Origin: DATDFB01 sp035276475
Lineage (GTDB): Bacteria > Acidobacteriota > Thermoanaerobaculia > Gp7-AA8
Direction of reading: 5' to 3'
Assembly: GCA_035276475.1 (NCBI GenBank)
Contig: DATELQ010000087.1
Span: 26,760-90,759, forward strand
Length of the DNA: 64,000 bases
Each line of letters begins with the position of its first letter. Position 1 is the first letter of the stretch. The position numbers and the translations under genes were made by a program. Below the pieces are notes generated by a model that ran no database searches, was not told where the DNA came from, and worked only from the letters and a program-made list of their open reading frames with translations. Below are positions 57,101-64,000 of this stretch, in pieces.

Positions 57101-59663
57101 GCTGTCGGTCGCCGACGAGGCGGTCTCCGCCATCCAGCAGGAGACCGCCGGCGATCCGCGCCGGTACTTCTACGAGGATGTCCGCTGGATGAGCGCGACC
57201 GTGTACTCGAGCGCGATGGCGCAGCACTACGCGAAGCTCGTCGTCAACGAGAAGGGGATGCTCGCGCCGGAGAAAGAGCCGGGATCGAAGGAAGCGAAGG
57301 CGGAGGCGACGCCCGACGGTCTGCTACTCCCGTACTTCGACGTCGATGGCGGTGTCGCCGGAGGCCGCCAGTCGGTCGCCGAATCCGTCACCGTGACGGC
57401 GGAGTCGCCGGCTGTCGACACGCTCGCGGCTGCCGCGTTGTTGAAACGGGGCGGCGGGCTGGAGCCGATCGAGGTCATCGTCCGCAGCGACTTCCGCTCC
57501 ACGGCGTTTTGGAAGCCCGACCTCGTCACCGACACGAACGGCACCGCCACCGTCAGCGTCGACTATCCCGAGGCGCTGACGACGTGGCGGGCCACGGCGC
57601 GCGCCGTCACGGCCGGCACGGACGTCGGCATGGGCTCGTCCACGACGCGCACGAACCTTCCGCTGATCGTCCGCCTTCAGGCGCCGCGCTTCTTCGTCGC
57701 CGGCGACCGCGCCGTTGTCTCGGCCGTGATCAACAACAACAGCGATGCGGTGATGACGATCGCGCCGTCGCTCGACGCCAAGGAGGTCGTGGTGACGGGC
57801 GGCGGCGCTGCGGCGGTCGAGGTGCCGGCGAAGGGCTCGAGCCGCGTCGACTGGACGGTCCTCGCCGAGCGCGCCGGCACGGCCACGCTACGCGTGACCG
57901 GGCGCGGCGCCACGCGCGGCGATGCCATGGAGAAGACGTTCCCCATCTTCGAGCACGGCATCGACAAGCTCGTGGCGCGCTCGGGCAAACTGCGCGGCGC
58001 CGAAGCGGTGGTGAAGCTCGATCTGCCGCGCGAGCGCCGCGCCACGGAGTTGACCGTGCAGATCGCGCCGACGCTCGCGTCGACCATGCTCGACGCTCTG
58101 CCGTATCTGCTCGATTATCCCTACGGCTGCACCGAGCAGACCATGAGCCGCTTTCTCCCCGCGGCCGTCGTGGCGCGCACGCTGCGGTCGCTCGGCCGCG
58201 AGGCCACGCCGCCGGTGCTCCGCAAAATCGACGACGTCACCGCGGCGTCGATGGCGCGGCTGTACGACTTCCAGCACGACGACGGCGGCTGGGGATGGTG
58301 GAAGGAGGGGGGAAGCGATTCCTTCATGACCGCCTACGTGGTGTGGGGATTCTCGGTGGCCAAGGAGGCCGGGCTTCCGGTGAAGGATGCGGCGGTCGAC
58401 AATGCCGTCAAGTACCTCGAGAACGCGTTGGGGAAGAGCGCGGGACAATACGACAACGAGGCGTGGATGCTCCACGCGGTGGCGGCGTGGCGGGTGGCGG
58501 CGCATCGCAGCGGCAACGGCGGCGTGGCCCGTGCCTTCGACGATGCCTGGACGCATCGCGACAGCCTCACGTCCTACTCGCGCGCGCTGCTCACCCTTGC
58601 CGCGCACGACCTGGGCGACGACGAGCGGGCCAAGGTTCTCGTCCGCAACCTCGAGGACGGCGTGAAAATCGATCGCACGCCCGATCAGTCGGTTCTCGTG
58701 CGCGGCGGCAGCTCCACCGCGGAGACGATCGCCACCGCGCACTGGGGCCACGACGGCTTCTGGTGGCACTGGTACGACGGGCCGGTGGAGTCGACGGCGT
58801 TCGCGCTGCAGGCGATCGTGGCCGTCGATCCGCAGAACGCGCTGGTCGAGCCGGCGATGAACTGGTTGTTCAAGAACCGCCGCGGCGCGCGCTGGAACAA
58901 CACCCGCGACACGGCCGTGGCGCTCCTGGCGCTGAACGACTATCTGAAGCGCAGCGGGGAGCTTTCCGGCGACGCCGGCTTCACGCTGTCCGTGAACGGC
59001 CACGACGTCGCCTCGGCGACGATCACCGCGGCCGAGGCGCTCGACGCGCCGCGCCGCATCGCCATCGATCCCGCGCTCGTGCGCGACGGCGCGAACGAGA
59101 TCACCATCCGCCGCACGTCTTCGGCAGGCTCGCTCTACTTCGCCGCCGAGGCGAGGTTCGTGTCGCTCGAAGAGCCGGTCAAGGCGGCGGGGAACGAGAT
59201 CTTCGTCCGCCGCGAATACTTCCGCCTCGTCCCGCATCCGACGCTCCTCAAAGGCGTCGTCTACGACAAGGTGCCGCTCCTCGACGGCGGCACGGTCGAC
59301 AGCGGCGAGCGCATCGAGGTCGTAGCCACGGTCGACGCGAAGAACGACTACGACTATCTCCTCTTCGAGGACCTGAAGCCGGCCGGCTTCGAGGCCGTCG
59401 CTCTGGAGAGCGGCATCAATCTGTACGCGCAGGATTCCGCCGGCACACGCAGCACGTGGGTCTACCAGGAGCTGCGCGACCGCAAGGTGGCGATGTTCAT
59501 CGATCACCTGCCGCAGGGGCTGTGGGAGATCCGCTACACGTTGCGCGCCGAGGTGCCGGGATCGTTTCATGCGCTGCCGCTGCTCGGCGAGGCCATATAC
59601 GTGCCGGAGGTGCGCGCGAACGGCGAGGAGGTGCGGGTGGAGGTGGCGGAGGGGCGGCGGTAG
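54135..59663 (+). CDS. Bacterial alpha-2-macroglobulin family protein
   Basis: This is a 1842-residue exported protein (MSIFTLVVALLAQLALPVAP signal). It starts with TPR-like helices (DAEGYYAEKSFQRAHDLYAQ), then several MG-type Ig domains (IYAFTDRPAFRPGETVHWKI, FRLGDTVEATVEAKYYFGGP). A bait-region-like stretch lies around 1040-1120 (MLAPEKEPGSKEAKAEATPD), followed by the A2M domain (DFRSTAFWKPDLVTDTNG). The thioester motif is C1332-T-E-Q1335 in YPYGCTEQTMSRFLPA; Cys and Gln are kept. A thioester-containing protein of this kind can trap proteases in the periplasm or outer membrane. No penicillin-binding partner (PbpC) gene is adjacent, unlike many such loci. It lies 9 bp upstream of the DUF6526 gene. 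Confidence 0.93.
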   Translation: MSIFTLVVALLAQLALPVAPAQYDALKRDAEGYYAEKSFQRAHDLYAQAAQLDLPAGERRWVEMRLADTSWRADDSPPYQSSPRDRTLAVLEDLIRKSDDAHDRVWAEAHESLGDYNTVLLWPKNYAAALQHYTAALEWWAESRDLAVARARYLAIVFRFAETYPNLPTELLANALGVADAPRDRDRARLLLARRLLDERKPESVERGLEHLDILIREGRQGAYYDEALFAAAQQLSNGGGVIVVDGGGSGYRQDYVRALELYRRIVNEYGPRDSARYDVAKKAIEEITRRSVNVLVSSNFLPASEQQFILTWRNVKSIELAITAVDMVRDARPAANQPWKWEDVLNVEGQRVVRRWTFETNDRGDYAPGTEAMRIAPKLPPGAYIVSASGGGNAARQLLLVSETAIVTHNFGERLQIYVANVITGEPVAGARVRVLQNRGYQTYDAETNESGLADVTLRDHDAGSTLITAARGAQQAYEITNVYFQREQNRPEWRIYAFTDRPAFRPGETVHWKIIARTRQGGPEWQTPAGRTLNWSIVSPRNEKVASGVATLNAFGSFWSDLPVTAAMPLGHYRIEFSTDESEQSYAGAAHLFSIEEYKLPEFAVTVTTPEENGKKKQFRLGDTVEATVEAKYYFGGPVANATVEVAVNEYPYVRTWNPWHQYDWLYEPPRFPDDGGGSKQTSQTLRTDANGRAVVRIETSRDGGDKTFVIDASVTDASRREVSEVGEVAVMKQRYSVVAHPEHYVRLPNERASIVFNAADANNEPVQTSGTVTLYRRTWERGTYREELLSTTTLTTDANGTATFTFTPARVGYYTAKWSSEDRDPKRALQARDVVTAEGSVWVSERATRDVGYHSAGLDIIVDRDTFRVGETAAVLIATPASGRWVLVSTTTDRLESTQVLHLDGTVKLLQIPIEQRHVPNFFITVSSIFDRVLSADMKRIVVPPAERFVAVDVRADRDAYEPRQKGTVTVTTRDAAGNPVAAEVALSVADEAVSAIQQETAGDPRRYFYEDVRWMSATVYSSAMAQHYAKLVVNEKGMLAPEKEPGSKEAKAEATPDGLLLPYFDVDGGVAGGRQSVAESVTVTAESPAVDTLAAAALLKRGGGLEPIEVIVRSDFRSTAFWKPDLVTDTNGTATVSVDYPEALTTWRATARAVTAGTDVGMGSSTTRTNLPLIVRLQAPRFFVAGDRAVVSAVINNNSDAVMTIAPSLDAKEVVVTGGGAAAVEVPAKGSSRVDWTVLAERAGTATLRVTGRGATRGDAMEKTFPIFEHGIDKLVARSGKLRGAEAVVKLDLPRERRATELTVQIAPTLASTMLDALPYLLDYPYGCTEQTMSRFLPAAVVARTLRSLGREATPPVLRKIDDVTAASMARLYDFQHDDGGWGWWKEGGSDSFMTAYVVWGFSVAKEAGLPVKDAAVDNAVKYLENALGKSAGQYDNEAWMLHAVAAWRVAAHRSGNGGVARAFDDAWTHRDSLTSYSRALLTLAAHDLGDDERAKVLVRNLEDGVKIDRTPDQSVLVRGGSSTAETIATAHWGHDGFWWHWYDGPVESTAFALQAIVAVDPQNALVEPAMNWLFKNRRGARWNNTRDTAVALLALNDYLKRSGELSGDAGFTLSVNGHDVASATITAAEALDAPRRIAIDPALVRDGANEITIRRTSSAGSLYFAAEARFVSLEEPVKAAGNEIFVRREYFRLVPHPTLLKGVVYDKVPLLDGGTVDSGERIEVVATVDAKNDYDYLLFEDLKPAGFEAVALESGINLYAQDSAGTRSTWVYQELRDRKVAMFIDHLPQGLWEIRYTLRAEVPGSFHALPLLGEAIYVPEVRANGEEVRVEVAEGRR

Positions 59664-59672
59664 TATTGGCCC

Positions 59673-60110
59673 ATGCAGCAAGAGCAGTCGTACGCGAATC
59701 ACGCCCGTTACCTGCCGCTGTACCACTTCATCGTCGTGCCGCTCTTCGGGCTGCACTTCCTCGCCACAGTGGTCTACGCGTTCCTCCATCCACGCGACTG
59801 GATGAATTGGTGGCAGGTGGTCGTGGCCGTGGCGCTCTTGCTCTTCGTCTGGGCGGCGCGCCTCATGGCGCTGACGGTGCAGAACCGCGTCATCCGGCTC
59901 GAAGAGACGCTCCGCCTGCAGCGCCTCCTCCCCGACGATCTGCGCGGCCGCATCGGCGAGCTGCGGACGTCGCACCTGATCGCGATGCGCTTCTGCTCCG
60001 ACGCGGAGCTCCCGGAGATGTGCCGCGCGGTGCTGAGCGGCGAGCTGCGCGAGCCCGACGCGATCAAGCGGAGCGTGAAGTCGTGGCGGCCCGATTGGTT
60101 GCGGGCGTGA
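59673..60110 (+). CDS. DUF6526 membrane protein
   Basis: This 145-residue protein opens QEQSYANHARYLPLYHFIVV, the hallmark of DUF6526, and has two transmembrane helices (FIVVPLFGLHFLATVVYAFL and WWQVVVAVALLLFVWAARLM). A charged C-terminal part follows (RVIRLEETLRLQRLLPDDLR). Function unknown. It lies 9 bp after the alpha-2-macroglobulin gene and is probably in its transcript. Confidence 0.85.
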   Translation: MQQEQSYANHARYLPLYHFIVVPLFGLHFLATVVYAFLHPRDWMNWWQVVVAVALLLFVWAARLMALTVQNRVIRLEETLRLQRLLPDDLRGRIGELRTSHLIAMRFCSDAELPEMCRAVLSGELREPDAIKRSVKSWRPDWLRA

Positions 60111-60165
60111 TGACCTGGAGGTAGGGAAGCGGCGCGGGCCGACACACCTCTACAGGAGGCCCGCC

Positions 60166-60489
60166 ATGTCGATCTTCAGCCGCTTTTTCAAGCCCGGCGG
60201 GGACAAGCCCTCGGGCGTCGACGTCCGAGGAGTGCGCGTCATCCCGACGAAGTGCCCGATGTGCGGGATGGTCGGCGATTTTCCGTTCGAGCCCGACAAG
60301 CACGATTTCTGGGCGGTCGCGGAGCTCGACAAGAAGACGCACCTGCACATCCTCGAATGCCCGTATTGCCAGGCCGGCATGCTGCTGTGCATCCGCGACG
60401 GGCGCATGCTCGGCATCGAGGGCTACAAGGACGAGACGCCCGCCGACATGCTGGCGGCGATCGAGCGCGCCAAGGCGCGCTGGGCGTAG
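60166..60489 (+). CDS. Small zinc-ribbon protein (107 aa)
   Basis: ATG 60166 follows AGGAGG about 6 bp upstream. The protein carries two Cys pairs, C30-x2-C33 (TKCPMCGMVG) and C65-x2-C68 (LECPYCQAGM), which together can bind one zinc as a ribbon. The N terminus (MSIFSRFFKPGGDKPSG) and C terminus are helical. No family recognised. It is followed after 9 bp by the FRG-domain gene. Confidence 0.75.
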   Translation: MSIFSRFFKPGGDKPSGVDVRGVRVIPTKCPMCGMVGDFPFEPDKHDFWAVAELDKKTHLHILECPYCQAGMLLCIRDGRMLGIEGYKDETPADMLAAIERAKARWA

Positions 60490-60498
60490 CGCCGCGCC

Positions 60499-61689
60499 GT
60501 GTCCCGCTATCGGTCGCCGGATACGCCGGCGCCGTCGGTCGACGCTCTGCTCGACCAGCTCCGCGACGAGCACCGCGACGGCTTTCTCTACCGCGGCCAG
60601 ACGGAGGTGTACCCGCCTCCACTCATCCCGTCGGCGTATCGCCGCTACCGCCGCAACGGTGCGACGTATACGAGCGAGGCGCGCGAGTTCGCGTCGGCGC
60701 TGCGCAAGGACGGCCGGCACTTCGTCGGACTGGTGCCGATCAACCATCTCGCCGACTCGTTTCGCCTTTTCTCCCCGTCGCCGGAGCCGCCGCAGAGGCA
60801 GGAGGTCGAGCTCCTCGCGCGGCTGGTGAACGATCAATACCTGGCGCGGACGCTGGCCGGCGGCACCGGCGCGTTCGAAGCGATGCTGACGCCGCACGAA
60901 GCCATGCGATTTCGCGAGCGCTTCCCGCTGTGGAAGGAGGTCATCGACCACTACCACCGCGCCGAAATCCGCGACCTGCTCTTCATGCGCCCCTTCGGCT
61001 ATCTCCTCGGGCAGGCGCTCGCGCAGCAGTACGGCTTCAGCTCCGAGATGCTCGACGTGACCGGAGATCCCGGCGTGGCCGGATTCTTCGCCACGCATCT
61101 CTGGCCGAAATACCTCGAGTCGCCGCGCGACGGCATCGGGATGATCTACCGCTTCCGCCCGCCGCTCCGCAGCGAGCCGCTCGACCTCGGTGCCTACAAC
61201 TTCTATTCATGCCCGGCCGTGCTGCTCCTGGACGAGCTGATGGCGCGCTTCGTCCGTGATGACGTCGGCGATGTCGAGGCCATCCATCGGTTTCTGGTCG
61301 AGTCGTTCGAGCGCTATCACACGTGGCGGCGCTGGGACGACTTCGCCATCGCAAGGACGGTGCTCTCCGCCACGCGCATCGCCCGCCAGCGCGCCGGCTT
61401 CCTCGTGCCCGATCTGATCTACGAGGAATTCGGCGAGCAGCCGCACGCCGTCCGGGTGCGCCTGGCTGTCGAGGACATCGCCACACGCGACGGCACCGAG
61501 GCCTTCTACTTCCGTCATGGTCCGCGCTCACCGGCGTTGGCGGCGCGCGAGGAGCTGTGGCCGAACGAGTCGGACGCGCTCTTCGAGATGATCGGCAACG
61601 CCCTCCTCATCAGCGTGCTGCTCGACACGGGCGACATCCTCCCCAGCCGGATCGATCTCCTCGACCCCGGTTACGATCCGCGCCCCTGA
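60499..61689 (+). CDS. FRG-domain protein
   Basis: This is a 396-residue protein with a GTG start at 60499. Residues 28-50 hold the FRG hallmark FLYRGQTEVYPPPLIPSAYR (F-x-x-RGQ and PSxxR). Further conserved FRG-type segments are LAQQYGFSSEMLDVTGDPGV and AGFFATHLWPKYLES. FRG domains are widespread in bacteria and phages, some in toxin or defence contexts, but their activity is not settled. No transmembrane segment or signal. The intrinsic terminator at 61733-61760 follows. Confidence 0.85.
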   Translation: MSRYRSPDTPAPSVDALLDQLRDEHRDGFLYRGQTEVYPPPLIPSAYRRYRRNGATYTSEAREFASALRKDGRHFVGLVPINHLADSFRLFSPSPEPPQRQEVELLARLVNDQYLARTLAGGTGAFEAMLTPHEAMRFRERFPLWKEVIDHYHRAEIRDLLFMRPFGYLLGQALAQQYGFSSEMLDVTGDPGVAGFFATHLWPKYLESPRDGIGMIYRFRPPLRSEPLDLGAYNFYSCPAVLLLDELMARFVRDDVGDVEAIHRFLVESFERYHTWRRWDDFAIARTVLSATRIARQRAGFLVPDLIYEEFGEQPHAVRVRLAVEDIATRDGTEAFYFRHGPRSPALAAREELWPNESDALFEMIGNALLISVLLDTGDILPSRIDLLDPGYDPRP

Positions 61690-61732
61690 CAGTGATGTGG
61701 TACATTGCCCCACACACAGCAATTGGAAAAAG

Positions 61733-61760
61733 GCCGGCGCCACGCGCCGGCTTTTTTTTT
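61733..61760 (+). terminator. Intrinsic terminator
   Basis: An 8-bp GC stem (GCCGGCGC 61733-61740 with its complement 61744-61751) and a 3-base loop are followed by nine T residues (61752-61760) and preceded by an A-run (61727-61731). This is a textbook Rho-independent terminator for the FRG operon, and the A-run could make it work in both directions. Confidence 0.85.
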
Positions 61761-61783
61761 ACATCGAGAGAGGGGTCCGAATC

Positions 61784-62038
61784 ATGGCCAATAAAGGCCC
61801 GATCGAGCGTCTGGCGGCGCGGCGGAACTGCCCGCGCTGCAACTTCGAGAAGACGGCGGGCAATGCGCTCTGCCGGCGCTGCCGCTACAAGCTGCCGGCG
61901 AACATGCGCGAGCCGCTGGAGAAGATCGTGACAAAGGAGACGGGCGTCGTGGAGCGCGCCCTGCGCGCCGCGGCGCGGTACTTCGACGTGCACTACACGT
62001 CGATCCGCCGCTTCGGCGGCGGGCGTCACGCGTTCTGA
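61784..62038 (+). CDS. Small zinc-ribbon protein (84 aa)
   Basis: ATG 61784 opens MANKGPIERLAARRNCPRCN. Two Cys pairs (C16-x2-C19, C30-x2-C33: NCPRCNFEKTAGNALCRRCR) form a likely zinc ribbon, with a following basic helix (EPLEKIVTKETGVVERALRA). The C terminus (DVHYTSIRRFGGGRHAF) is basic. It may bind nucleic acid. It begins 23 bp after the T-run of the terminator and overlaps the convergent gene by 13 bp. Confidence 0.75.
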   Translation: MANKGPIERLAARRNCPRCNFEKTAGNALCRRCRYKLPANMREPLEKIVTKETGVVERALRAAARYFDVHYTSIRRFGGGRHAF

Positions 62039-62832
62039 GTGGCGGCGAACCACAGCTCGACTTCGACGATCACGTGGTCGCCGACGTACTCGGTGTCGAG
62101 CACGGTGATGTCGCGCAGCCGGTGGATCATGCTCAAGCGCTCGAGAAGATCGTTCGCGGTCGAGCCGATGCACTCGAAGCGCGCGATGACGCGATTGCGG
62201 TCGGCTTTGATCCTCAACGTCTTCACGCCCGGCGGGATGGCGTTGATCAGGCCGCGCTTGATCTCCGCCGGGAGCGGAAGGCCGACGAACATGTCGCCCG
62301 GCTCCGCGACGGCGACGGGCATCGCCTTCGCGCGGTCGCCGGCGGCGCGCAGCGTGTGCGCGTTCCAGTCGGCTTCGACGATGGCGATGCGTCCGACGCC
62401 GACGTCGACGTCGCGCTCGAGCGACTCGCGGCCGCAGCGGAGCGTCACGCGCGCCGGTCCCGGCGCGACGCTGTCGAAGAGCGCGGCGCCGTCGACGACG
62501 TCGAGCTCGCGCTCGCCCAAGATCGCCGTGCAGACGCGCCGCGACGTGCGCACTTCGATGCCGCCGCGCCGCGTCGTCTGCGCGTGCAGCCAGAGCGAGG
62601 AGATGTCGACGGTCGCCCCTTCGAATTTCTTCACGTCGACCGGCAGCGTGGCCGCGCCGCCGTCCGGCACCTGCAGCGTGAGCTGGTGCACGCCCGGCTC
62701 GACCGGGCAGATGTGCAGCCCTCCCTCCTCGGCGTTGGTGACGCCGTGCGTTACGCCGTCGAGCATCACCACGACGCCCGGCTGCGTCCGCACGAAGACC
62801 TCGGCGAAGAGGATGGCGATGACGGGGAGCAT
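62026..62832 (-). CDS. PEGA-like domain protein
   Basis: This 268-residue protein has a short hydrophobic start (MLPVIAILFAEVFVRTQPG) that may be a signal peptide. The following VVVMLDGVTHGVTNAEEGGL to VEPGVHQLTLQVPDG is a PEGA-type beta motif, seen in surface proteins. The rest is beta-rich with no known domain; the C terminus (LLERLSMIHRLRDITVLDTE, DHVIVEVELWF) looks like a second alpha/beta unit. It starts 12 bp downstream of the partial gene, in the same operon. Confidence 0.7.
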   Translation of the reverse strand: MLPVIAILFAEVFVRTQPGVVVMLDGVTHGVTNAEEGGLHICPVEPGVHQLTLQVPDGGAATLPVDVKKFEGATVDISSLWLHAQTTRRGGIEVRTSRRVCTAILGERELDVVDGAALFDSVAPGPARVTLRCGRESLERDVDVGVGRIAIVEADWNAHTLRAAGDRAKAMPVAVAEPGDMFVGLPLPAEIKRGLINAIPPGVKTLRIKADRNRVIARFECIGSTANDLLERLSMIHRLRDITVLDTEYVGDHVIVEVELWFAATQNA

Positions 62833-62844
62833 TGACGCCGCATT

Positions 62845-64000
62845 CTAATGCGGCGCCAGCGGGTCCAGCCCACGCACAACTACCCGGATCTGCTCGTCCG
62901 TCAGCTTGTCGATCTGCGGCATCGGCGGCAGCGCCGCGTCGTAGCCGGCGATCTCGCTGCGGTGCTTCTCCATCCACGCGCCGATTTCCGCGGCCAGCTT
63001 GCCGTTCGCTTTCGAGTGCGTGTCATCGCCGCCGATGTCGTTGTCGAGCACACTCGCCAGCGCCTGCCGCGGCGCCGGCGCGAGCGCGATCTCGGAGAGC
63101 TTGGCGCGGTACTCGAGCTCCCACGTCGCGTACTTTTTCCCCGAGGCGATGTCGATGGCGTGGCGGCCTTCGTGAAGTTGCATCTGGGAGGTGAACTCGT
63201 CGCGCTCGATGCGCGCCAGAAAGGCGTCGCGGCTGCGGGTCTCCGCGAGCACCGAGTCGAGGTACTGCCGCTCCAGCCGCCGGGCCAGGCCGGGGAAGAA
63301 CTGGATCGGCTTCTCCTTCGCGCGCTGCACGTCGCGGGCGGTCTCCTCCGCGATCCGCCGGTCGTCCTCGGCGCGCAGCTCGGCGTCGGTGACGCGCTCC
63401 CAATTCCGCAGCGGCGCGTCGGCGTAGCGCGGGCGCACCTGGTAGATCTCCTTCGCCGTCCCCCAGCCGCCGTCGCCGGTCGTGCCGTCGTTCGCCCACT
63501 GGGAGAAGCCGTTCGACACGATCGCGTCGAGCACGACGAAGCGCTTGCTCCCGCGCTGCCCGTACTGCTCGACCGAGAGCGTCGTGTCGGCGACGATGTG
63601 GCCCATGTGCATGTCGGCGTGCTTGCCGGTGTGTCCACCGATGGCGTAGAGGCCGAAGCGCTTCGCGTAGTCGTCTTTGCGATTGCCGAGCTCCTTGGCC
63701 ACGCCGTCGCGGAGGACGCTCTCGCGCTCGTTGCCGAGCGCAATCTGGCGGTAGTACTCGTTCGTGAGCGACTCGATGCGGTGGAGCATCGCGGCGTACG
63801 CGGCGACGTCGCTGTCGGGCGCGACGAGCGCGGCCTCGTCGAAGAAGCGGATGCCGGCAAGCGCCTGCGCGAGCTCGGGCCGCTCGGCGTCCGTCCCTTT
63901 CCACGCCGGCAGGATGCGCGCGAGCGTCGCATGCGCGGCGGCGATCGCCTCCGGCGGGCCGGCGAATTTCGAGACGTGGTAGTAGGCATTGATGCCTTCG
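62845..64000 (-). CDS. Metallopeptidase-like protein, C-terminal part (cut by window end)
   Basis: The open frame enters from the window edge (about 385 visible residues). An internal ATG at 63789 is not the real start because conserved-looking sequence (INAYYHVSKFAGPPEAIAAA) precedes it. The motif LHEGRHAIDIASG is HExxH, and YATWELEYRAKLSEIALAP provides a downstream Glu, so a zinc peptidase fold is likely. Another His-rich stretch, IGGHTGKHADMHMGHIVADT, may matter for metal binding. No family recognised. Upstream exons or signal peptide are outside the window. Confidence 0.75.
   Translation of the reverse strand, partial: EGINAYYHVSKFAGPPEAIAAAHATLARILPAWKGTDAERPELAQALAGIRFFDEAALVAPDSDVAAYAAMLHRIESLTNEYYRQIALGNERESVLRDGVAKELGNRKDDYAKRFGLYAIGGHTGKHADMHMGHIVADTTLSVEQYGQRGSKRFVVLDAIVSNGFSQWANDGTTGDGGWGTAKEIYQVRPRYADAPLRNWERVTDAELRAEDDRRIAEETARDVQRAKEKPIQFFPGLARRLERQYLDSVLAETRSRDAFLARIERDEFTSQMQLHEGRHAIDIASGKKYATWELEYRAKLSEIALAPAPRQALASVLDNDIGGDDTHSKANGKLAAEIGAWMEKHRSEIAGYDAALPPMPQIDKLTDEQIRVVVRGLDPLAPH

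Noticed and set aside
60166..61689. Zinc-ribbon plus FRG pair as a proven defence island
   Set aside because: There is no nuclease, helicase, transposon or other defence gene nearby, so the evidence is too thin to call it.
61697..61783. Upstream ATG extension of the 84-aa zinc-ribbon protein
   Set aside because: It would translate through the intrinsic terminator hairpin. ATG 61784 begins the Cys-pair protein cleanly.

Overview
The window is a 64-kb piece of a GC-rich bacterial chromosome with about 53 protein-coding genes, two of them cut by the window ends. I see no tRNA, rRNA, CRISPR array, transposase or integrase. Several gene types together suggest Acidobacteriota or a close relative: a Ser/Thr kinase with a PD40 propeller sensor, a TonB-dependent receptor with an N-terminal carboxypeptidase-regulatory-like domain, DUF4331, PEGA and DUF6526 proteins, and many exported proteins of unknown function. 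This placement is inference; no phylogenetic marker was tested.

Layout. 1-3.9 kb: start of a Ser/Thr kinase, a 2OG-Fe(II) oxygenase, an unknown gene, a large unknown protein starting MSYLDLPRL, and a DUF1287 protein. 3.9-9.5 kb: aconitase A (acnA), a DUF2283 protein, a coupled small protein plus exported protein pair, and an unknown gene. 9.6-9.9 kb: a gene-free stretch with about twelve 21-bp repeats that read as heptads. 9.9-16.5 kb: an overlapping six-gene signalling operon (RsbR, RsbS, RsbT, an ATPase-phosphatase fusion and two hybrid histidine kinases). 16.6-20.1 kb: a 63-aa protein and PLP aminotransferase facing an ATP-grasp ligase/metallopeptidase pair. 20.1-23.3 kb: a chain of secreted unknown, EVE, macro domain, and metallo-beta-lactamase plus lamin-tail genes. 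23.3-26.7 kb: small membrane protein, Rof-like Rho binder, multi-pass membrane protein, M1 peptidase. A 231-bp imperfect palindrome then separates the M1 gene from an S51 peptidase.

27.7-30.2 kb: a 42-aa Lys/His-rich peptide gene followed by two tandem JmjC-like oxygenases. 30.2-36 kb: kinase-PD40 receptor, ABC-F ATPase, C39-like cysteine peptidase, DUF1579 protein. 36.1-42.6 kb: ECF sigma factor, zinc-finger anti-sigma factor, TonB-dependent receptor and a large secreted protein. 42.6-49.2 kb (minus strand): DUF4331, TPR, di-haem cytochrome c and GMC oxidoreductase, which look like one oxidation module. 49.3-53.1 kb: dnaE. 53.1-54.0 kb: a frameshifted remnant of an exported protein. 54.1-64 kb: a giant alpha-2-macroglobulin, DUF6526, zinc-ribbon, FRG-domain, a second zinc-ribbon protein, a PEGA-like protein and a truncated metallopeptidase-like gene.

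The most unusual items are the peptide plus tandem JmjC locus, the heptad repeat in front of the stressosome-like operon, the fused signalling ATPases within that operon, the metallopeptidase/ATP-grasp pair, and the DUF4331-cytochrome-GMC module. Functions come from recognised motifs and family knowledge. No database search was run.
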